This document shows positions 36,081 through 43,778 of a stretch of DNA of 57,387 nucleotides, one piece after another; the stretch's first letter is position 1; each line of letters starts with the position of its first letter. The translations under genes were made by a program, and so were the position numbers. The notes beneath the pieces are model-generated. The model ran no database searches and had not been told where the DNA came from. It worked only from the letters and a program-made list of their open reading frames with translations. The stretch comes from Burkholderiales bacterium LSUCC0115 (lineage in GTDB: Bacteria; Pseudomonadota; Gammaproteobacteria; Burkholderiales; Burkholderiaceae_A): contig WJBW01000002.1 in the NCBI GenBank assembly GCA_009646425.1, forward strand, positions 500,734-558,120, in the 5' to 3' direction.

Positions 36081-36530
36081 ATGAAAAAAACCATCCTCTC
36101 CACGCTGGCCGCCACGACGCTGGTTGTCGCAGCCTCCGCACAAGCCGTCTCTTTCAAAAAACCCGAAGACGCCGTGAAATATCGTCAGAGCACCTTCAGC
36201 GTCATGGCCACTCACTTCGGTGACATCGGTGCCATGGTCAAGGGTGACAAGCCCTTCGACGCCAAGGTCGCCGCTGCCAATGCTGACATCGTCGCCACGC
36301 TCTCGGCCCTGCCTTGGGCAGCCTTTGGTCCCGGTACCGAGGGTGGCAAAGCCAAGCCTGCCATCTGGAAAGAAATGGACAAGGTCAAGGCCGGTGCAGA
36401 TGAGTTCCAAAAAGCTGCTGCTGCCCTGAAAACGGCTGCTGCCTCAGGCAACCTGGACAACATCAAGAAAGCCTTTGCAGCAACGCAAAAGACCTGCAAG
36501 AGCTGCCACGACAGCTACAAAGACAAGTAA
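36081..36530 (+). CDS. Cytochrome c' (c-556 type), periplasmic
   Basis: The 149-residue precursor starts at ATG 36081, preceded by AGGAA at about 7 bases; the frame is open further upstream but without a signal. A clean signal peptide (LAATTLVVAASAQA) is followed by a four-helix cytochrome c' with YRQSTFSVMATHFGDIGAMV and the C-terminal haem site KTCKSCHDSYKDK. Cytochromes c' bind NO or CO and may protect against nitrosative stress. The 3' end overlaps the cytochrome b561 gene by 16 bases on the other strand; the two proteins could exchange electrons. Confidence 0.93.
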   Translation: MKKTILSTLAATTLVVAASAQAVSFKKPEDAVKYRQSTFSVMATHFGDIGAMVKGDKPFDAKVAAANADIVATLSALPWAAFGPGTEGGKAKPAIWKEMDKVKAGADEFQKAAAALKTAAASGNLDNIKKAFAATQKTCKSCHDSYKDK

Positions 36531-37186
36531 TAAGCCGTGAGCACCAGGGCCAGGCTGATCAGATAGACCACCAGCCCCTTGATCCTCAGGCCCGCGTCAT
36601 CCGATGCGGGCCTTTGTTTTTCTGTCGCCAGCAGGCGCGCCTCGTTCTCTGACCGAACCTGATCCCCATGAATCATCGCCGGCAGCAGGGCTTCTTTCTT
36701 AACGCGACCGTAGTAGACGATCGCCAGGACATGCAGGGCCACCAGTCCATAGAGCAGCGGCTCGGTGGCCAGATGAATGGAGCCAAAGACCGAGACCCAC
36801 TGCTCTGATAAGTGCCTCACCAAAGGGCCGTCGAAAGCAATCTCATCGGAGGTGCCCCAGCCAGTGACCGCCTGGAGCAGCACCAGACCCAGCAGGGCTA
36901 GCACCGACCAAGCCCCCAAGGGGTTGTGCCCTAACACCAGCCAGGGGCTGCGCAGGTAGCGCAGGGTGGTCATGGGACTGACGACGAAGCTGTTAAACCG
37001 CGCGGGGCCGGAGCCCAGAAACCCCCAGAGCAGCCGCCAGATCAGCAGGGACAGGGTGAACAGGCCACAGTAACCATGGACCTCCATGTTGCCCAGTTTC
37101 ACGCTGGCCACACTGCCCAGAACGCTGATCGCCAGGCTCCAATGAAAGAGCCGAATGGGCAGATCCCAGACCCGCAGACGAATCAC
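36515..37186 (-). CDS. Cytochrome b561-type di-haem membrane protein
   Basis: The 223-residue protein starts at GTG 37186, overlapping the stop of the upstream gene by 4 bases (GTGA). Its four membrane helices carry candidate haem His residues in RLFHWSLAIS, MEVHGYCGLF, SIHLATEPLL and ALHVLAIVYY, typical of bacterial cytochrome b561. Such proteins link quinones or small carriers to soluble cytochromes; here the cytochrome c' gene lies tail-to-tail. A last helix (VVYLISLALVLTAYYLSL) ends the protein. Confidence 0.9.
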   Translation of the reverse strand: MIRLRVWDLPIRLFHWSLAISVLGSVASVKLGNMEVHGYCGLFTLSLLIWRLLWGFLGSGPARFNSFVVSPMTTLRYLRSPWLVLGHNPLGAWSVLALLGLVLLQAVTGWGTSDEIAFDGPLVRHLSEQWVSVFGSIHLATEPLLYGLVALHVLAIVYYGRVKKEALLPAMIHGDQVRSENEARLLATEKQRPASDDAGLRIKGLVVYLISLALVLTAYYLSL

Positions 37187-37770
37187 GCCAGCGCCTTCCA
37201 CAGACCCAGGCCCAACACCAGCAACACCAGCAGGGCCCAGCCCAGTCGATCCACCCACTGCTCGAGCACCGCCTCCATGCGAGCGCCACCCCACTTCATG
37301 AGCAAGGCCACCAGAAAAAACCGTCCGCCCCGCCCTACGACAGAGGCCAGTACAAACGGCAACAGCGGCATGCCCGCCACGCCTGCTGCGATGGTGAAGA
37401 CTTTGTAGGGGATGGGTGAGAAGCCCGCAATCAGAACGGCCCAGAAACCCCAGGTGCCAAACCAGGCCTGTGCGGTCTGAAACGAACCCCAGTAGTGGCT
37501 GGTCTGCAGCCAGCCCGAGATCGCATCAAAAGCCCACAGGCCAATCAAATAGCCAAAAACGCCCCCCAAGACCGACATAATGGTGGTCACCCAGGCGTAC
37601 CAGAGAGCGCGAGCCGGTTGCGCCAGGCTCATGGGCGCCAGCATCACGTCTGGCGGAATCGGGAAAAAAGAGGATTCAGCGAAGCTGAGGCCCCCCAAGA
37701 ACCAGACCGCCTTGGGGTGCCGCGACCATTGCATGACGCGCAGATAGAGGCCAGAAAAAAGTGTTCGCAT
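37183..37770 (-). CDS. YqaA/DedA-family membrane protein
   Basis: The 195-residue protein has the VTT (SNARE-associated) fold: LSFAESSFFPIPPDVMLAPM with the acidic Glu and Pro-Pro, VFGYLIGLWAFDAI, and the second re-entrant segment FSPIPYKVFTIAAGVAGMPL. DedA relatives flip undecaprenyl phosphate or phospholipids and support envelope integrity; the short YqaA branch is less studied. It precedes and overlaps the b561 gene, so the two are co-expressed. The gene is divergent from azlC by 24 bases. Confidence 0.87.
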   Translation of the reverse strand: MRTLFSGLYLRVMQWSRHPKAVWFLGGLSFAESSFFPIPPDVMLAPMSLAQPARALWYAWVTTIMSVLGGVFGYLIGLWAFDAISGWLQTSHYWGSFQTAQAWFGTWGFWAVLIAGFSPIPYKVFTIAAGVAGMPLLPFVLASVVGRGGRFFLVALLMKWGGARMEAVLEQWVDRLGWALLVLLVLGLGLWKALA

Positions 37771-37794
37771 GACGCGCCATCATACAATCGCTGC

Positions 37795-38586
37795 ATGACA
37801 ACAAAAGCCGCCGACCATTTCGAGTTTGATTCGGAAAAAGCGGCTTTTCGACGCGGCCTTCGCGATGCCCTGGGCCCACCCACCGCAGTTCTCTTTGCAG
37901 GCTTTATTGGCTTTGGGGCGCTCGGCGAAAGCCTGGGGCTGTCGGTCTACATGACCGTTGCCACCAGCGTGCTGGTCTTTGCCCTGCCAGGACAGATCGT
38001 GCTCTTCGAGATGCTGGCCATGGGCTCCACGGCCATCGTCGCCGCCCTCGCCTCCACCATCACCGCCGCGCGCTTCATGCCGATGACCCTCACCGTCATG
38101 CCCCAGTTTGACCGCCGCCATCGCAACGGTCTGCTCTACGTGGTGGTGCACTTTCTGGCCATGACCAGCTGGGCGGTGGCCATGCGCGACTTCTCCAAGA
38201 TCAAGCCAGCTTTTCGCCGACCCTACTTCATCGGCTTTAGCATGCTCTGCTGGTGTACCACCCTGCCGGGATCTGCCCTCGGCTATCTGATGGCAGGCTC
38301 TGTGCCCACCCCCATCAAACTGGCACTGATTTTTCTCAACCCACTCTTTTTTCTGCTGAACTTCACCGAGGTTCGTCAGAACAGCCATCGCCTGGCCATT
38401 GTCTTCGGGGGGCTCATCGGCCCACTGGTCTATCTGGTCTACCCCGATTACAGCCTGCTGGCTGCGGGACTGATTGGTGGCAGCCTGGCCTACGCGATTC
38501 ACCGATGGACCCGAGCTCGCGCTGCCCGGCAGTTGGTGCAACAGGTGCCCATCGAGGCCCTGCCCGACAAGCGAGAAGAGACATGA
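37795..38586 (+). CDS. azlC: AzlC-family branched-chain amino acid exporter, large subunit
   Basis: The 263-residue protein starts at ATG 37795; the upstream open frame is antisense to the YqaA gene. AzlC signatures are visible: FRRGLRDALGPPTAVLFAGF, VFALPGQIVLFEMLAMG, FMPMTLTVMPQFDRRHRNGL and FFLLNFTEVRQNSHRLAI. It forms a two-component permease with AzlD, overlapping by 4 bases (ATGA). Relatives export valine and other branched-chain amino acids or analogues. Confidence 0.92.
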   Translation: MTTKAADHFEFDSEKAAFRRGLRDALGPPTAVLFAGFIGFGALGESLGLSVYMTVATSVLVFALPGQIVLFEMLAMGSTAIVAALASTITAARFMPMTLTVMPQFDRRHRNGLLYVVVHFLAMTSWAVAMRDFSKIKPAFRRPYFIGFSMLCWCTTLPGSALGYLMAGSVPTPIKLALIFLNPLFFLLNFTEVRQNSHRLAIVFGGLIGPLVYLVYPDYSLLAAGLIGGSLAYAIHRWTRARAARQLVQQVPIEALPDKREET

Positions 38587-38909
38587 ACGAACTCATCGCC
38601 CTCACGGGGACCGTGGTCGGGACCTATCTCTGGCGGGCCCTTGGGGTGAGCTTTTCCGGTCGCATCAACACCGACAGCGAGATCTTTGTCTGGGTCACCT
38701 GCGTCACCTACGCCATGGTCGCTGGCCTGGTCTTTCGCATCATGCTGCTGCCCGTTGGCATGCTGGCCGAGTTGTCACTCGAGATTCGACTCTTCGCCTC
38801 GGCGGCCGGCATTGCTGTCATGATCTGGCCACACAAACGGCTCGGGGGATTGGTCCCGGGGTTATTGGTAGGCTGTCTGATCATATTTGTGGCAGGCTTG
38901 AGCGCATGA
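38583..38909 (+). CDS. azlD: AzlD-family small subunit of branched-chain amino acid exporter
   Basis: This 108-residue membrane protein begins inside the azlC stop. It has three to four hydrophobic helices, the TYLWRALGVSFSGRI start and FRIMLLPVGMLAELSLEI middle typical of AzlD. It should associate with AzlC in the inner membrane. The next gene begins 39 bases later, in the same reading frame as the azlD stop. Confidence 0.88.
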   Translation: MNELIALTGTVVGTYLWRALGVSFSGRINTDSEIFVWVTCVTYAMVAGLVFRIMLLPVGMLAELSLEIRLFASAAGIAVMIWPHKRLGGLVPGLLVGCLIIFVAGLSA

Positions 38910-38948
38910 GATTCGCCACCACCTCCCGTCACCACTCGTCCAGAGCGC

Positions 38949-39923
38949 ATGGCTGACATCCTCGCGCCATTCGCAGCAGCCTTTTTGCTGGCCTACTTGC
39001 TCGAGCCACTGTGCAGCCTGCTTGAGAGAATCGGTCTGCCCCGCGCCCTGGCCAGCCTGGTGGCCATTGTGGTGGGCACCGTCTCGGTCATCGGACTCGT
39101 CGCAGTGGGCCTGCCGGTGGTCGATCGAGAGTTCGCCAAGCTACAGGCCCGCCTGCCCGATCTGCTCGCCAATGCCTATGGGATGGTCTACCCCCAACTC
39201 ATTGCGCTTGGCCTGCCAGTGGACGATGTCGCTGCCTTGCGCGAAAAGCTCATCGGTCTGCTCAGTGGGCATACAGTAGCGGTCTCACAAAAGCTCCTGG
39301 TCACGCTGCAGGCTGGCCTGAATGTATTGGTCACGTTAATGGGCTGGCTGGTCTTGGTGCCAGTGGTGCTCTTCTTTTTGCTGAAGGATTGGGCCAGTAT
39401 TTTTTCAAAGGCCCTGCTGCTCATCCCAGCGCGCCATCAACAGGCTGTCTCAGAGGCAGGGCGGTCGATTCACCAGACACTGCAGGGCTACCTAAAAGGC
39501 CAGGCTCTGGTCATGCTCGCGCTCGCGTTCTATTACTCGACGGCTCTTTTGATGGGCGGCCTGCAGAGCTGGCTGTCGATTGGCATCCTGACCGGCTTGC
39601 TGGTCTTTATTCCGTATATCGGATTTGCCATCGGGCTGGCCATTGCGCTGGTGTCGGCCACCTTGGAGCTGGGTCTCTTTCCGGGCCTGCTGACGATCGC
39701 GGTGGTCTACGGATTGGGGCAGTTGCTCGAGAGCTTCTATCTGACGCCCAAACTAATTGGGGATCGCATCGGCCTTCACCCCTTGGCGGTGATCTTTGCC
39801 CTGATGTTTTTTGGCGGTCTGTTTGGCCTATTGGGTGTGCTGCTGGCCCTGCCGCTCGCGGCGGTTCTCGTCGTGATTGGGCAGCGACTGATTAGCAGCC
39901 GAGCTGATCCGCCAGGTCGTTGA
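38949..39923 (+). CDS. AI-2E/PerM family membrane protein, short N-terminus
   Basis: The 324-residue permease-like protein has the PerM/YdiK pattern: APFAAAFLLAYLLEPLCSLL, LVLVPVVLFFLLKDWASIF, GYLKGQALVMLALAFYYSTA, IPYIGFAIGLAIALVSATLE and DRIGLHPLAVIFALMFFGGL. Family members have been tied to autoinducer-2 export, Na+/H+ antiport or unknown roles. Relatives usually have an extra hydrophobic stretch before the first segment. Here the frame is blocked 42 bases upstream by the azlD stop, so the protein is shorter by about 25 residues. Its 3' end overlaps the HAD gene by 32 bases. Confidence 0.85.
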   Translation: MADILAPFAAAFLLAYLLEPLCSLLERIGLPRALASLVAIVVGTVSVIGLVAVGLPVVDREFAKLQARLPDLLANAYGMVYPQLIALGLPVDDVAALREKLIGLLSGHTVAVSQKLLVTLQAGLNVLVTLMGWLVLVPVVLFFLLKDWASIFSKALLLIPARHQQAVSEAGRSIHQTLQGYLKGQALVMLALAFYYSTALLMGGLQSWLSIGILTGLLVFIPYIGFAIGLAIALVSATLELGLFPGLLTIAVVYGLGQLLESFYLTPKLIGDRIGLHPLAVIFALMFFGGLFGLLGVLLALPLAAVLVVIGQRLISSRADPPGR

Positions 39924-40608
39924 AATCCACAGCGTGGAACTGGAAGTCGGCTTCAACCGACAGGTCCACCGAGACGCCTGCGCCGAACTCCAAGGGACGT
40001 TCCACAAAAGCCGTCTGACAGCCATGCGAGGCGGCCGCCCTTAGGTCGTCCTTGTGACAGGCCACCATCAGCATCTGCGACGGCTTGATGTCAAAGACTT
40101 CACAGACGCCCAGGTAAGTCTCGGGGTCTGGCTTGTAGTGACGAAAGACCTCTGCCGACAGAATGCAGTCCCAAGGCAGCCCAGCCGCCTTGGCCATGTT
40201 GGTCAACAGGCCCAGGTTGCCATTGGACAAGGTGGTGATGATGAAGCGTGACTTTAGTCGCGCCAATCCAGAGACAGTGTCTGGCCAGGGGCTCAGGCGA
40301 TGCCAGGCCAGGTTCAGATAGGCGCGATCCGCCTCGGGCAGGTCCACCCCTATGTCAGCCAAGACACCATCCAGAATCATCCGATGCAGGTCATCGATCT
40401 TGGTCCACCCCAGCTCACCCGACCGTACGCGAGCCATGGCGGGCTTATAACCGGCTCTCAAGGCCGTCGCAAAAGCCGCTCCATCAATGGCACCCTGTCG
40501 CCCCACCAGGCCAAGGTCATTGACCTCTCTGGCAATCGAGCCGTGCCAATCCACACAGGTGCCGAAGACATCGAAGGCCAAGACCCGGATCTGTTGACTG
40601 GAGCGCAT
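39892..40608 (-). CDS. HAD-family (S)-2-haloacid dehalogenase-like hydrolase
   Basis: The 238-residue protein starts at 40608 (MRSSQQIRVLAFDVFGTCVD). The nucleophile Asp lies in LAFDVFGTCVDWHGSI, the FDxFGTxxDW form typical of type II haloacid dehalogenases. Motif II is ITTLSNGNLGLL, motif III includes RHYKPDPETY, and motif IV is MVACHKDDLRAAASHG. It would remove halide from 2-haloalkanoates or act on a related substrate. It ends within perM on the other strand and follows the mscS gene after 7 bases. Confidence 0.87.
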   Translation of the reverse strand: MRSSQQIRVLAFDVFGTCVDWHGSIAREVNDLGLVGRQGAIDGAAFATALRAGYKPAMARVRSGELGWTKIDDLHRMILDGVLADIGVDLPEADRAYLNLAWHRLSPWPDTVSGLARLKSRFIITTLSNGNLGLLTNMAKAAGLPWDCILSAEVFRHYKPDPETYLGVCEVFDIKPSQMLMVACHKDDLRAAASHGCQTAFVERPLEFGAGVSVDLSVEADFQFHAVDFNDLADQLGC

Positions 40609-40615
40609 GGTCTGC

Positions 40616-41539
40616 TTACTCGTCTGCCTCACCAGCCAGCTTGGGCATGGGCGTGGGATGCGTCTCCGGTGCCGGCATGGTGTACACGGTGCGATGAGGG
40701 AAAGGAATCTCGATGCCATTTGCATCAAAGGCCAACTTCAGACGACGCAGAAACTCCCGGCGCACCCCAAACTGCTCTAGGGCAATGGTCTTGAGCCGAC
40801 AGCGAATGATGACTGCCGAATCAGCCCACTGGTCCACGCCGGCGATATCCAGGTCTTCAATGACCTTGTCTTTAAAGTCAGCATCCAATCGCAGTTGTCC
40901 CGCGACCTCCCGCATCAGCCCATAGACCTTGTCCAGGTCTTCTTTGTAGGCCACACCAATGTCCATGACCGCATAGGCAAAGACTCGGCTGCGGTTGGTG
41001 ACTGTGGCGATCGCCCCGTTCGGAACAAAGTGCACAGCGCCCTCGTAGTCTCGCAGACGTACATAACGCAGGGTGAGTTCTTCGACCACACCAGCCTTGC
41101 CCGCCACCTCGACCACATCGCCCACGCGAATCTGGTTTTCAATCAGCATCACAAATCCGGTGAAGTAATCCTTGACCAGACTCTGGGCGCCAAAACCGAC
41201 CGCCAGACCGGCCACACCGGCCGTGGCCAAGATTGGCGCGATTGAAATACCGAACTCAGAGAGCACCAGCATGACGGTGATGGCAGCCACCACAACGGTG
41301 GCGATGTATTGCGTCACGCGCTCCAGGGTCTCCATACGACGACGGTCGTCAGCGGTCTCTTGGCGCCCAATCAGCCGCTCATGGGCCACGCGTACGATTC
41401 GCCTGACCAGCGCACGCAGAATCCATGCAGCCAAGAGAATCAGGACGACATTGGATATGGAGATCAGGAACTCAAGCCAGGCTGGTGGCTGGGGGATGCC
41501 CATCTGGGCCAGTAGACGGTGAATCAGTTCTTTTCCCAT
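40616..41539 (-). CDS. MscS-family small-conductance mechanosensitive channel
   Basis: The 307-residue channel starts at MGKELIHRLL (41539). Two N-terminal helices precede the pore helix TM3 with GVAGLAVGFGAQSLVKDYFT and GFVMLIENQIRVGDVV, the MscS hallmark. The beta domain (VHFVPNGAIATVTNRSR) and the C-terminal alpha/beta domain follow. It releases solutes on hypo-osmotic shock. It is divergent from the LOG gene and is likely co-transcribed with the HAD gene downstream. Confidence 0.92.
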   Translation of the reverse strand: MGKELIHRLLAQMGIPQPPAWLEFLISISNVVLILLAAWILRALVRRIVRVAHERLIGRQETADDRRRMETLERVTQYIATVVVAAITVMLVLSEFGISIAPILATAGVAGLAVGFGAQSLVKDYFTGFVMLIENQIRVGDVVEVAGKAGVVEELTLRYVRLRDYEGAVHFVPNGAIATVTNRSRVFAYAVMDIGVAYKEDLDKVYGLMREVAGQLRLDADFKDKVIEDLDIAGVDQWADSAVIIRCRLKTIALEQFGVRREFLRRLKLAFDANGIEIPFPHRTVYTMPAPETHPTPMPKLAGEADE

Positions 41540-41595
41540 GACCCAAGTGTACTGTGAGACCACTGTCACAGAAATCACCGCATAATCATCGGCAC

Positions 41596-42213
41596 ATGAA
41601 CACACCCCCACTGATCGCCGACAACGCCCACCTGCCCCGACCTGACTTCTCTGTCTGCGTATTCTGCGGCTCGCGCCTGGGCCACCACCACGAGTGGGCC
41701 GCTACAGCGGCAGACACGGGCAAGGCCATCGCAGATCATGGCTGGGGACTGGTCTTTGGGGCGGGCCGATGGGGTCTCATGGGAACCTTGGCCCAGGCGG
41801 CCATTGAAGAAGGCGGCTGGGTCAGCGGCATTATTCCCAGGTACCTCACCGAAATGGAGCCGGTCATCAAGGGACTGGCGGACCTTCAGGTGGTGGACAC
41901 CATGGTGGAGCGTAAGGTCCGGATGGTGGACCAGTCAGATGCCTTCTTGATTCTGCCGGGCGGCATTGGCACCTACGAAGAACTCTTTGAGGTCTGGACA
42001 GGCCGCCAGACGGGCAGTCATGACAAACCCATTTTGATTGTCAATCTCAATGGCTTTTACGACAAGCTGTTGGACTTTGTGAAAGACGGTCTAGAACATG
42101 GTTTCTTGACGGACCGACACATGGTCTCCGTCGAGGTTCACACCAAGATGACTGACGTCTTTGCCTCTCTCAGGGAGTACGCTGCAGCAGCTCGGCAGAC
42201 CAACGGCTCTTAG
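41596..42213 (+). CDS. LOG-family nucleotide phosphoribohydrolase
   Basis: The 205-residue protein starts at ATG 41596 and carries the lysine-decarboxylase-like LOG motifs: VCVFCGSRLGHHHEWAATA, LVFGAGRWGLMGTLAQAA, and LILPGGIGTYEELFEVWT (PGGxGTxxE). LOG enzymes release ribose 5-phosphate from nucleoside monophosphates, including cytokinin precursors; the bacterial role is often AMP or purine recycling. The gene sits between the mscS gene (divergent) and a phosphatase gene (convergent, 11-base gap). Confidence 0.9.
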   Translation: MNTPPLIADNAHLPRPDFSVCVFCGSRLGHHHEWAATAADTGKAIADHGWGLVFGAGRWGLMGTLAQAAIEEGGWVSGIIPRYLTEMEPVIKGLADLQVVDTMVERKVRMVDQSDAFLILPGGIGTYEELFEVWTGRQTGSHDKPILIVNLNGFYDKLLDFVKDGLEHGFLTDRHMVSVEVHTKMTDVFASLREYAAAARQTNGS

Positions 42214-42224
42214 CGAGACGGTCT

Positions 42225-42893
42225 CTAAATCCCAAGGCTGTCGTGGAGCGCTAGATCAGCCAAGTGATCGGTTTGAGCCCAGGCCATCACCTGGAAGTTC
42301 AAACCCTGCGAGACCGACTGCGAGACCCGTAGCTGATTGATCCCCGCATTGGGAATGCCCCACTCGCGTGGTGGCGAGATGTCGATGCCCTGGGCGATCC
42401 GGTAGACCATGTCCAGCACGCCACCGTGGGTAAAGCAGATGACACGGGTCGCGCCCGAGGACAGCGCCCGCTGGGCCAGTTCACCCAAGCCTGCCTGCAC
42501 GCGATCCCTCAGCATGAGCAGGCTCTCGCCTCCCACAGGACAAAAGTCAGGCGTTCTGGCCTGCCAGTGGGCAGCAGCCTCTGGATCAATACTGGCCATG
42601 TCGTCAAAAGAGCGGCCCTGCAGATCACCAAAATGTCGCTCAGCAAAGGCGGCGTCCAAGGTCACTGGCAGTGACAAGGCCTGAGCCAAGGGCAGGGCCG
42701 TCTGATGCGCTCGATCCAACGGGCTGCTCACCACCTCATCAAAATCGTGATTGGCCAGCGCCTGCGCAAGCTTCTTGGCCTGGGCCTGACCCAGGGCATT
42801 GAGCGACACATCAAGCTGCCCCTGAATACGACGAATGGCATTCCAATCGGTCTCACCGTGTCGGCACAACCAGAGTTCCACTGCCTTGCTCAA
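42225..42893 (-). CDS. Histidine phosphatase (phosphoglycerate mutase-like, GpmB/CobC type)
   Basis: The 222-residue cytoplasmic enzyme has the phosphohistidine motif LWLCRHGETDWN, LAQALANHDFDEVVSSPLDR, and the second His in VICFTHGGVLDMVYR. The RHG and Glu-containing loop (AFAERHFGDLQGRSFDDM) mark the GpmB/CobC branch, which mostly dephosphorylates small metabolites rather than acting as a glycolytic mutase. The substrate is unknown. It follows the EamA gene by 11 bases. Confidence 0.88.
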   Translation of the reverse strand: MSKAVELWLCRHGETDWNAIRRIQGQLDVSLNALGQAQAKKLAQALANHDFDEVVSSPLDRAHQTALPLAQALSLPVTLDAAFAERHFGDLQGRSFDDMASIDPEAAAHWQARTPDFCPVGGESLLMLRDRVQAGLGELAQRALSSGATRVICFTHGGVLDMVYRIAQGIDISPPREWGIPNAGINQLRVSQSVSQGLNFQVMAWAQTDHLADLALHDSLGI

Positions 42894-42904
42894 CTGTCTC
42901 TCCT

Positions 42905-43774
42905 TTAGGCCCAGCGCATGGCAATCAGACTGGCCAGCGCAACCATCGCAAAGCCAATCATGACATTGATGGTGAGGGGCTCACCCAGAAACAGACTCCC
43001 CCAGAGCACGCCAAAGGCTGGAATCATGAAGGTCACCGTGGTGGCCTTGGTGGGGCCCACCGCTCGAATCAATCGAAAGAACAAGAGATAGGCAAAAGCC
43101 GAGCAGAGCAAGGCCACCGCACAAACCGCCAGGCTGGCCTTCAGGCTGAAGTGGGCCTGCGGGAGTTGCAGCATGCCAAAGGGCAGTAATGCAGCCGATG
43201 CAAAGGCCAGGCTGTAGAGCGCACTCTGAAAAGACGAGACGCCATCTAGCCATCGGCGCGTCAGAATGCCCGCAATCGCATAGCAGACTGTCGCCCCCAC
43301 GCAGGCGAGCGCTGCCAACAAGAAGCCGGTCGTCAAATCCACTGGGCTCAGGCCCACCAACACCACGATACCGGTCATGGCCAGCGCGACCGAGAAAACC
43401 AAAGTCAGGCGAAGACGCTCCTTGAGCAAGATCACCGCCAACAACCCAGCCCACATAGGCACCAAAGCATTGAGAATCGCCATGTAGCCCGCCAGCATGG
43501 ATTGCGCAGCGTAGCTGTACAAGGCAAATGGAATGGCACTGTTGAGCAGGCCAATGATCGCGAATCGCTGCCAGGGGACGTGGACCCGCAGCCGGTGCAA
43601 TCGCCAGATCAGGCCCACCAGGCCCAAGGCCATAAAGGCCAGCAGCACCCGAAGCAAGGCCACCAGCCAGCTGCCCAGATCGGGGACTGAGAGTCGCAGG
43701 AACAAAAACGAAGCGCCCCAGATCGCAGAGAGCGAGACAAACAGAATCGCTGTCTGGGCGGGGGAGATGGGCAA
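42905..43774 (-). CDS. EamA-family (DMT) membrane transporter
   Basis: The 289-residue protein has ten predicted helices in two EamA repeats (ILFVSLSAIWGASFLFLRLS, SMLAGYMAILNALVPMWAGL, KATTVTFMIPAFGVLWGSLF). The start is a TTG at 43774, 4 bases after the rodZ stop, since no ATG precedes the first helix. It probably exports a small metabolite; the substrate is unknown. It lies between rodZ and the phosphatase gene in a leftward run. Confidence 0.86.
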   Translation of the reverse strand: MPISPAQTAILFVSLSAIWGASFLFLRLSVPDLGSWLVALLRVLLAFMALGLVGLIWRLHRLRVHVPWQRFAIIGLLNSAIPFALYSYAAQSMLAGYMAILNALVPMWAGLLAVILLKERLRLTLVFSVALAMTGIVVLVGLSPVDLTTGFLLAALACVGATVCYAIAGILTRRWLDGVSSFQSALYSLAFASAALLPFGMLQLPQAHFSLKASLAVCAVALLCSAFAYLLFFRLIRAVGPTKATTVTFMIPAFGVLWGSLFLGEPLTINVMIGFAMVALASLIAMRWA

Positions 43775-43778
43775 GGAC

